From Toxoplasma gondii ME49 (lineage: Eukaryota > Apicomplexa > Conoidasida > Eucoccidiorida > Sarcocystidae), in the NCBI RefSeq assembly GCF_000006565.2, contig NC_031476.1, positions 5,827,900 to 5,891,899 on the forward strand: a DNA stretch of 64,000 nt, written 5' to 3'. The notes under the pieces were generated by a model, which made no database searches, was not told the DNA's origin, and worked only from the letters and a program-made list of their open reading frames with translations. Shown in pieces: positions 56,106 to 64,000 of the stretch. The first letter of the stretch is position 1; each line of letters starts with the position of its first letter. The position numbers and the translations under genes are program-made.

Positions 56106-59100
56106 TCATCGAAGAGGATGGGGTACGGCCGTTGTGTCGTCGCCAATTTCGCGTTCGATTGTGTCAACGTCAGGGTGACCAGAAGCTTCCAAATATGCGA
56201 CGGGATCTTCTACAATTTGTTCATGGTCGAAATTGGAATGCATCTCGTCGAAGGTGTGATAGACGTGCGTTTGAGGGTGAGTCAAGTACTGCTGCCGGGT
56301 GCGAATACCTTCTGGCACAAACATCTTCTCCAGTTCTTCTTCTTCTTCGTCCTCGTATTCTCCATGAATTCCGTGATCATGACTATCCTCCTCTTCGAGG
56401 TACTCATCGTCTTCAACATTATCCTCCTCGTCCACGTCGTTCGATCCTTCCTCCGGAACGTGAAAGACTTTTTGTAGCGAGAGCCCGAAAAAATCTTCCG
56501 GCGCAGTATGTTCTGGATGCCCCCTCACGCGAATGGTAGCATCCACGGTCGGCCCTCCACTCCATGTCCCACCGCTTCCCGTATCTCCTGGAATTCCACG
56601 GACTACCCAGTGAACTCCCTTCGGCACGCCATGTTTCAGATATTCCAAAAGCCGTGTTCTTGTCGACATAGTCGCTGTGTCTGTAGTGTCGGTGGTTGCG
56701 ACGCTTGACCCATGCGATTTCTGCCGTATCACAGGCAGTAGCGCGCCGTGCGGAAGAAATGCAACCGGTACAGGCCTTTTGAAGTTCAGATCGCGATTAA
56801 ACACCCATGTGTGGTGCGTGTGGTCGTAGAACAGGAACATCGCCTCGGGAGGCCTGCCCGCAACCGTCGTCTCGGCCTACATGGACCCAAACAAGCAGTC
56901 AACACTTACAGACGCAGCTCATATACATTTGAGCTGGACACACACTTGCCTGACCAATAGACAGCTCTTTCTCGTCAGTGCGCGTTGCCCCCACCCTTCG
57001 CATTATCTGCAGCGTCACCAATACGTACGAAAATGATACCGCCTTGAAGGCCGGATGGATCGAGGCAGCATTCAGCATCAAGCCCGCACAAAGCCTGGCG
57101 GATTGTCACTTTGTTCACGTTGTAGTTCTGACGCAACCTACACAGTGGCTTCTCATCGTGCATGTAACGCAAGCATAGGAAAGCATCCGGATACGCGACG
57201 ACACAAAGAAAACTACGTACGTATCCTCTGACACAGGAATCACGACAACGAGGAGATAGGGTGTCCATCACGATGTACTCGGACATAGCTAATATCAGTT
57301 GTCACCAGTGTGACACTTACCCACTTCTTCCACACAAGCCTGCCGTGGACAAGAAGAGGCTTTGGACGGCCATCTCGAGTAACCAGCATATCGTAGTCGC
57401 CTCCAATCACCTTTTGCAGATGTTGGCCACCATCGACCAAGAGACGTTTTGGGACGTCGAGAGCACTCGTGTGGACTCCAACAGCGTGCGTCTCGTTGTG
57501 TTGGCCTTCAACGAATGGGAGACGATACAGCGGCGTTTGAAGCCCTGGTACACCTCGAGATAAATGTAGGTCATCATGCTCATCGCCATCCTAATCAAGT
57601 CACAACCAGAAACCCCATTCGCGTGAGAATCTCTGCTCCACAAATGACATCAACATATCATCCCCAGTCAATTTTGTGACGATTCTGAGGCCACCATCAG
57701 GCGCGTGTGAATCAGTGAAGCCCTACGTGAGACTCATGTTTGACAACACTGCCCATAGTCTTCCTCAGTTTGTAGAGACGTGTTCTCCGTCTGCACTTGT
57801 TTCTCTGATATCCATTTGCGAAAACACGACCTACCCAAATATCAACAAATGAGTGATCATCAGGATGCTGTTTCATGATGTCTTCTTCGAACTCTTCTTT
57901 CTCATGATGCACATAGTGAGGCTCTTCCTGACGAAGGTGAATACGCTTTTCCAGAGCTGCGTGAAGGGCCGAGTGGGTGACGGTACCGCGCCCGGAATTA
58001 CGGGGTGCTGTACGAGGTCCGATGTTTCGTGCATCGGGATAAGCCTCGCCACCATAGCTGGAGGATCTCCCTGAAATCGGTGCCTCTGAGGCGGGGACTG
58101 GGGAGGAGCTCCAGTTCCAATGCCACGCAGTCGACCCCGCCACGAACAGGAGGAGGAGACATGCCGCTATCGTTACCCACACGCGTGTAGCCTAATTCAC
58201 AAAAAAACATGAGAACACAGTGCTGACATATCATGCTTTACTGAACTGGCAAGGCACATTGTAGGGGAAGAGGGCGAGCAACTATCCACTAACGGCGATG
58301 CGGCCGGCGTCGGATGGATTTCTGGCAATACATTCCATGCTTGCGCATAGACGACTGGCTAAGCATCTAATATACCTTCAGCCCCATATATCTTTTTTGT
58401 GCATCACGCACGACCCAGCAGTGGCCAACGGGAGGACATAAAACGCAAGTGAACTAACAGGAGATGCTTGTCTCCTACCCTAACCTCTCTTAGATCACAT
58501 GTCATTACGGACATGCCGGCGATGTCTGATGCCCAATTGGCATTCCCGACCCACTCTTCCCGTTGAGAAGATAATACAGCAACAACTGCAGCACTTATGA
58601 GAGGTGACGCGTGTGACTCTCCAGCGACGGATCCGTCCGGCAGACCCGACACCTAGCAGCTGACTAGATCTTTCTTTAAACGATTCGATTAGAGAAGTAA
58701 GACACGCAGTTCACAGACAAGTGTCCATATTCAACGTCTGATTCAATATCCACGACATACTGTTACTTCAAGCTCCTTTGCCATTCGCTCTGACCGCTGG
58801 TTCTTTTCGTACCTGCCTGATTTGCTCAAAGACAGCCGCGGGATCCGCGGATAGAGAACGGCATCTTGCCTTCATCTCAGCGCGGTAATTCTGTTCCTCA
58901 TATTCTGTTACTCGGGGACCATTTTGTGAGTAAGCGGTCTTGCGGATCCGGGTAGACACTTCGGTTCTCCCTGAACAAACTTCCCCAGCTTCAAGAAGGG
59001 CAGCGGAGGGGTGGCTATCATTGGTAACGCTAGGATCTTTCACAGAAGAAGAGCAATACCGGATTTGCTGTTGGTTGAACGGCATGGAGATTCCATGGCC

Positions 59101-59148
59101 AAAGTTGCCGAAGTTGCGCGAAGTGTAAGTGGCATCCATGTTGGGCAT
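56106..59148 (-). CDS. uncharacterised membrane protein, mitochondrial-looking N-terminus, acidic tail
   Basis: Exons, high to low, all in phase 0: 59148-58813, 58652-58479, 58191-57835, 57590-57321, 57127-57029 and 56876-56106, giving 668 residues. The ATG at 59148 is the first in frame after an upstream open stretch, so a further 5' exon is possible. The N-terminus has few acidic residues and a likely processing context (QQQIRYCSSS). Residues about 175-190 form one hydrophobic helix (TIAACLLLLFVAG). The middle carries LLVDGGQHLQKVIGGDYD and a PKPLLVHGRLVWKKW stretch, then AMFLFYDHTHHTWVF. The last 130 residues are Glu/Asp/His-rich. No known family was recognised. A mitochondrial inner-membrane or secretory membrane protein is inferred. 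The donor of exon 2 could be 58485 instead of 58479. Confidence 0.6.
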
Positions 59149-59925
59149 CCGAAAGGGCGTGGAAGAGGAAGGACTTCCCGGCCACGGGAGGACACGCGGT
59201 GATTCCCGCAACGGCCTCCTGCGACGGAGGATTCAAAGATCCGAATCAAGGCGCTCAATAATTTAAAAAGAGGATCCCCCACTCGACAAATGAAAAGCCC
59301 GAGAGCGAAGGTACGACCCGCCTGACAAGCCACGTGCTATATGGGTGCCGCTGCTCTTTCGAGAGTTAACTTGCCCTTTGCCAATAAGAGACACACAGTT
59401 GTACACTCCAAATCACGGATTTACCTCCCGAAAGCGAGATCCTGCATTGAAAATACTCGGAAATGTCGGCAGTGAGTAAGTGTCTTTACGGCTAGCTTTG
59501 AGCCTCAATGTCTCCAGTTCTGCCAAGACCTGTGTCATCTGGAGGTTCCGCCAAGACAACCCAATCCCAGAATGACTTCAAGGCTTCTCCTCTTGGATTC
59601 TAGAAACAACCAAGTTACTTCTAACAACTGCAAACGAAGATACTTCAGCGAATCACCGCAGAATGTCCTAGAGGTAAAGCAGACGAACTTGTTGTGAAGA
59701 TTTTTTTGCAATCGAGGCAGAGCCAGCCGGCGGTAGCGTCCTGGCAAAACGCGGAGGGATGCTTGGGGGGAATGCTGCCGTGTCGCGCGACGTCCTGACT
59801 ATTTACTTGTCTTGAACTTTTCAACACTGGTACATAGGAAGACAAACATTTTTCTAGACTCCGGTACAGGTGGGATGGGGCCCTGTTCTTATTGAGAAAC
59901 ACTCATCTGCTTCAGGTGCCCCTAT
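59149..59925. other. upstream region, possibly with a 5' exon of the - strand gene
   Basis: The - strand frame of the neighbouring first exon stays open to about 59211 and is preceded by a CGTCGCAG acceptor-like site, so part of this stretch may be intron or exon of that gene. Nothing else is supported. Confidence 0.3.
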
Positions 59926-60620
59926 ACAACACCGGGTCATCTCATTCTTCAGGCGGTGGCACGAGCGCCCTTACCGCGTCGTTCGGAGCGGCGGGCGGGC
60001 GGCCGACTAGCTACGACAAGGGAAGGTTACGATTTCAGGAAAGACGACATACAGAAAGACAGGAACTCTTACCAAAAAGTTGTATAAGATACAAAGTGAA
60101 TCTCCTCGCAAACAGAAAGAGACACAGCGCAACGATTTTGCTGTATCACGTCCCTGCCGGCTCTGCAGCCTAAGGCAGTGGAAGACGCGCGTGAAAGAGA
60201 ATTCGCACGGCCGGACGCTGCAAGAAAGCGTATCTTCCAGGTGTTCTCGACCATCGATCATTACTGCTTCTTCCCTACCCAGTCTCTGTCACTGCAGTGG
60301 GTGACTGTCTCTTTCGTTGCCCGACGTATGTTGCCGAGAGTGTTAAGTGTCTGGAACCCAGCTGCACAGACTTAACCAAGCGAATGCCTGTATTTTTTTT
60401 CGCGGTTTGCAAAAACAGTGTGATGTGGGAGGAAACCACACACTTCCCTAGCTTGCAATCGCGGCTTTTTTTTCACTATTGCACGAGGAAACGGCGAGCC
60501 GCTATATCACCTGCTGTGGTGAAAGTAACTGCACCGCTCCTCTCACTGGTCAAGCTGTCCGCGCCTCTACGTCGGAAGAGGAACCCTCTTCTCAAGTAAC
60601 TGCTTTCCTTCTTGTCTCTC
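59926..60620 (+). CDS. possible exons of a small Cys-rich protein, unresolved
   Basis: Three + strand segments look coding. At 59926-60025 an acceptor TGCTTCAG precedes a Gly/Ser-rich stretch. At about 60172-60234 an acceptor GGCTCTGCAG precedes PKAVEDAREREFARPDAARK, which is helical. From 60299, after acceptor CACTGCAG, comes GDCLFRCPTYVAESVKCLEP followed by SCTDLTKRMP. The middle and last segments join in phase if a GTATCT donor is used. The Cys spacing (C-x3-C-x9-C-x4-C) recalls small mitochondrial intermembrane-space proteins but fits no family exactly. Start, end and first junction are not resolved. Confidence 0.3.
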
Positions 60621-61308
60621 CACGCCTAGAGTGACTATTGCCCTCTATCGGCGTTCGTTTCACATCTTCGGAGCTGCTTTACTCTCTCCTCGTCCTTGTC
60701 TCGCGTTTGATTTTCTAAGTCGGTGCGCGAGAACGGCGTTCCGTGTACGTACCTTCATTGTTTAAGTCTATGATTTCTCTCGACTTCTGGCGCCAACGTA
60801 ACGCCCCTTCTGTTTCCCTCATTTGCGCGTTGCTCCAGTCCTCATAAAGTCACAAAATCTGTCAACCAGGGTCAGCTGTGAATATCGTCCTGGTCGCTGT
60901 CAGAGCACGTTCTGTTTCCCCCGTTTCTCGGCCTTCGTGCATTGCTTCTGCTTGATGTGCTTTCTGCGCGGCTCGTCTCGTGTTTAAAGCGTGTCTGTGT
61001 AGTCCATTTCCATTTCAGGTGGTTGCCACGGGTACTGGTCATGCACCATGCGCTCATCACATTTCATGAAAATTCCACTTGAGAGTAAAAAACCGCGAGT
61101 CTGCGATGATTTTGACGGGTTTTTATGTAGATGTGACACTTGGTTCATGGATGCAATTTCGCCCATCCTCACTCTCACCAGTAGATCTATAGCATAAAGC
61201 AGTTCCACGTGAAGCGCTGTTTCGGACGGAGGTCTACCACCGGCGCAACAACAGTACGGAGCCTGCAACGAAAAGAGGAACTCTACCAAGGGAGTGTACT
61301 CTTTAGAA
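60621..61308. other. upstream region of the right-hand gene
   Basis: Pyrimidine-rich and without a supported exon. It is likely the promoter and leader of the gene starting at 61309. Confidence 0.35.
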
Positions 61309-63973
61309 ATGGCGGCTTCAAGAACCCCATCCAATCCCACGCCGTACTCTGCGGAGCTCCAGACGTTCCTTATCACCAAGTTTGATCCACTATTGGCTAT
61401 CGTCCGCGAGCTGAACGACCGACTGCAGAATTCCGAGAAAGGTAATGTTTTATTTTCTTCCTTCGGAAACCCAAGCATGGACCTGGGAAGAACGGTAAAG
61501 GGTTTTTTATTGCTGCCGAGTATGGACAGTATGCGGTATGGCTAAAACATTTGTGTGACTTAACTGGTGTATCGTGTCTCTGACCATGATGATGCCCCTA
61601 TGTTCGGGCACCCGTTTGTGGTTCTCGCGTCGGACGTGTTTTCGTCAGAACGTTATCGTCTGGAGAGGCGAACCCAGCGTCTAGAGAGCCAATTTCTGGC
61701 GCTGGCGGAATCAGTGGAAAAGGGAAAGCCCCTTGAAAAGAGCGGGCTCGACGACGAAGACACACTCACTGGTAAGAAACTGCATAGGCGACCCGCACGT
61801 CAGATGTTACGGCCTTGCTTCGCAGGCCTAGAAGGCGGACAGGATGGAAAGAGTTTTCAGATTGCCAAAAGCATATTAGGTGCAAGTTCACCCAGCGGAG
61901 GACCCCGCAATGTTAGGAAGGAGACCTGCCGTGTAAGACATCTTCTGCTGGATGTGTCACGTTCGACTAGGGGAACGGCGTGAATTCCTGCCTTCTTTGC
62001 TTGGGATCATGCAGCCATTTGTGACTTGCCATGCCTCGTCTCTTGTGTTCCCAGTGCCCCGCGACGCGGTGAAATCTGAGGAGGCCCTTGTGGCCCCATG
62101 GCTTTTCTCTTGCCAGGTGAGTGCTTCCCATATTTTATACCGTTTCATAACATGTTTTGGTACCCCCTTTCACCATGTGCATATCAAATGCTTTTCTCCA
62201 AGTGACAGTCTACGTGGGTCTGTGCGCTACCGGTTCGCCCCTACAGCTACCAGCAAAGAAAACCATGAATTCTTTGTGGAGGTAACATTTTCTTAATCAC
62301 TTGGTAAAACCGCGGAGCCGTGATTCATTATTTGACAGTACTGCCGCCACACGCTAGGGCAAGTGCATATCTGGAAAACGAGGCTTAGTGGAGTCTGTTT
62401 CATGTCGAGAATGTTCTTCTAATGTATGCGCCCTTCGTTGTCGATCCTATTAGACTGGCACACCCACCTCGGCTCTTCAGGTGCTCCTTGAGTTCACGCC
62501 GGACACTACAGAGGAGCTGGATGTAAAGCTCTGGAAAAGAGAAGTAAGCGTGTCGGAAGCAGGTCCTAACAAGCAGGTATCCGTATCGATGTCGTTCGAA
62601 GCGAACGTGGTGTAGGTGAGCTCGTTGGTGTTACGCGGATTCTGAGATGTTGTTCGTGCTCCAAACCCCAATGTGAAAGCCTGTTCTTAGGGTGGGTCAT
62701 ATTTTTCTGTGCAAGAGAGAATTTCGTTATTTGTGGCTCAGCATCACGTATGCTTGATACGGTGTCCACCCGATTCAGAGGCACCGCTTCTCGACGCCCT
62801 TTCATATGTTTTCTATTTCAGGAAGATATGTGGATCATGTTCCTTGAAGAACTCCCTGACGGTAAGCAATTGCACTAGGACGTGGCACACTGTCGGCCAA
62901 CTGGACACAAGCGGTCTGGCGATGGGCGACTCTTCGGGTTTTTACAATATGAACTCATACCTTCCACGTCAGCCGGTTCGTCTGGATGATGAAGCGCATA
63001 AGTCAGTGAGATCGGTCCGCATGCGTGGATCAAATGTCTATTCCCTGTCCTTTTCTGCGCAGCCTTCGCGGTGCACAAGCCCGAGAGCCTGCAGCTTCTT
63101 GACCTCCGCCGCGCGGGTACGCGGAATTATAGATAGCGCGCGGTACTCTTCGGTGTAGAATGCAGCTTCATGTAACGCTTCCGCAGTAGTTTGGAAGGCG
63201 ACAGGCGGTTTTGCTTCTAGTTGTGAAACATGAAAGTGTCCATCTCTTTCGAACGTGTTTACATCTGCCTGACAAGGACTGTGACTCGAGGTTTACATAC
63301 CGTTTACTGAACAAAGCAATGCGCCTTTGGAAGAGGATTATTGCATCCTAACGTTGAGCTCACAAGGCTTACGGTGATGTAGGAGGTTAGCTGTGAGATC
63401 TCTAGGTTCGCTCTCTGAAACATTGTGCTGCTCATGTTTGCATCTCAGCCCGTAGAGCTTTATTGGAATTATGCCGTGGAGAGGCTCTGTTCATTTTGCG
63501 GAACGTCCCGGGAAAGGCAGAAGCCAGCTCCTGTCCGGCAGCAATCACCCTGGTTGGTAAGTTTTTTAGTGGCGACATATTATTCATGTTTATTTTCCCG
63601 CTGCTCCCACAAACTAGTTGACGCCAAGTGTTGACTCTCCAGAAAATATGGAATCCCTTGCGAGTGATAATAATGCTACCCTAACCTCCGACTTTTTTAC
63701 TACTGTTCCTCAGCTATTTTGGCGGCAGCACTCTCGGAAGCCTGGAGGGTAAGTTCACACTCAGTGACACATGAACCAAGACTCTAACTGCCTCAGCGTT
63801 TACTCCACAACTGGAAGCACAGACACAGGATACCGTGTACCAGACCTTGGCGTTTTCCGTCCCGGGGTTGGCGAACGCTTAATCCTTTTCGTGTTCGGCT
63901 GTTGTCGTAATTTTGCAGAGGGTCGAAGCAGCGGAGCCCGCCACGCTTGGTCGAGTGGCCCTTGTTCTTGAAG
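61309..63973 (+). CDS. uncharacterised protein with N-terminal coiled coil, 5' part only
   Basis: The start ATG has a good context (TTTAGAAATGGCG). Exons in phase: 61309-61441, 61649-61771, 61826-61879, 62055-62116, 62481-62543, 62822-62861, 63449-63556, 63714-63748 and 63919-63973. The last ends at GAAG|GTATGC and the gene continues past the window. Residues 15-70 are strongly helical and charged (AELQTFLITKFDPLLAIVRE, then ERYRLERRTQRLESQFLALA), a likely coiled coil. Later exons give LLEFTPDTTEELDVKLWKRE, ALLELCRGEALFILRNVPGK and AAALSEAWR, suggesting a helical-repeat fold. The frame is also open from 62117 to 62280, so the intron after 62116 may be retained in some transcripts. No family was recognised. 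Confidence 0.6.
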
Positions 63974-64000
63974 GTATGCAAACCGACATGCTACGCGAAT

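Noticed and set aside
57712..58182. separate small secreted protein starting at 58182
   Set aside because: The apparent start codon is GTG, not ATG. The hydrophobic stretch is better explained as an internal membrane helix at the start of an exon with acceptor TTTGTGAATTAG, in phase with exons upstream.
60984..61478. 164-codon ATG-initiated frame on the - strand
   Set aside because: It overlaps the first exon of the + gene at 61309, which is supported by a series of in-phase exons. The - frame has no supporting splice partners.

Overview
The window reads as nuclear DNA of a coccidian apicomplexan of the Toxoplasma/Hammondia/Neospora type. The reasons are: balanced base composition, genes split by many short GT-AG introns (typically 200-600 nt), (AT)n tracts in introns and intergenic DNA, proteins with long Ser/Pro/Ala-rich disordered stretches, and a decayed insert of apicomplexan mitochondrial DNA (coxI and cob pieces). 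The genus is an inference. I saw no tRNA, rRNA, CRISPR array or insertion sequence. Gene models were built by hand from open frames, splice sites and matching intron phase. Many of the open frames used have no ATG of their own and are internal exons.

Layout, left to right. (1) 308-1792 +: weak evidence for the 3' part of a small spliced gene. (2) 3916-5861 +: a four-exon STEEP1/CXorf56-family protein with one likely GC-AG intron. (3) 8746-11914 +: a five-exon membrane-anchored short-chain dehydrogenase of the DHRS7 type. (4) 14663-20965 -: a ten-exon CRAL-TRIO (Sec14) plus GOLD lipid-transfer protein with a very long disordered N-terminus. (5) 23502-26519 +: a single-exon secreted Ser/Thr-rich protein with regularly spaced Trp and a Tyr-rich C-terminus. 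(6) 27665-37901 -: a 27-exon gene of about 1131 codons whose middle is a highly divergent kinesin motor domain with nearly all nucleotide-sensing motifs altered, followed by coiled coil. No single exon looks like kinesin; the identity appears only once the exons are joined. (7) 40338-53864 +: an eight-exon gene for a roughly 3,470-residue, mostly disordered protein with recurring short Leu/Ala-rich helices. (8) about 54942-55597: nuclear mitochondrial DNA with shuffled coxI and cob blocks. (9) 56106-59148 -: a six-exon gene for a membrane protein with a mitochondrial-looking N-terminus and an acidic tail. (10) 59926-60620 +: possible exons of a small Cys-rich protein, unresolved. (11) 61309-63973 +: the 5' part of an uncharacterised gene that leaves the window.

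Genes 4/5 and 6/7 are divergent pairs that may share promoters. Genes 3/4, 5/6 and 7/8-9 are convergent. No operon-like organisation is expected or seen, and the genes do not form one obvious pathway. The most unusual item is the pseudo-kinesin-like gene, which also carries two strong alternative-exon candidates.
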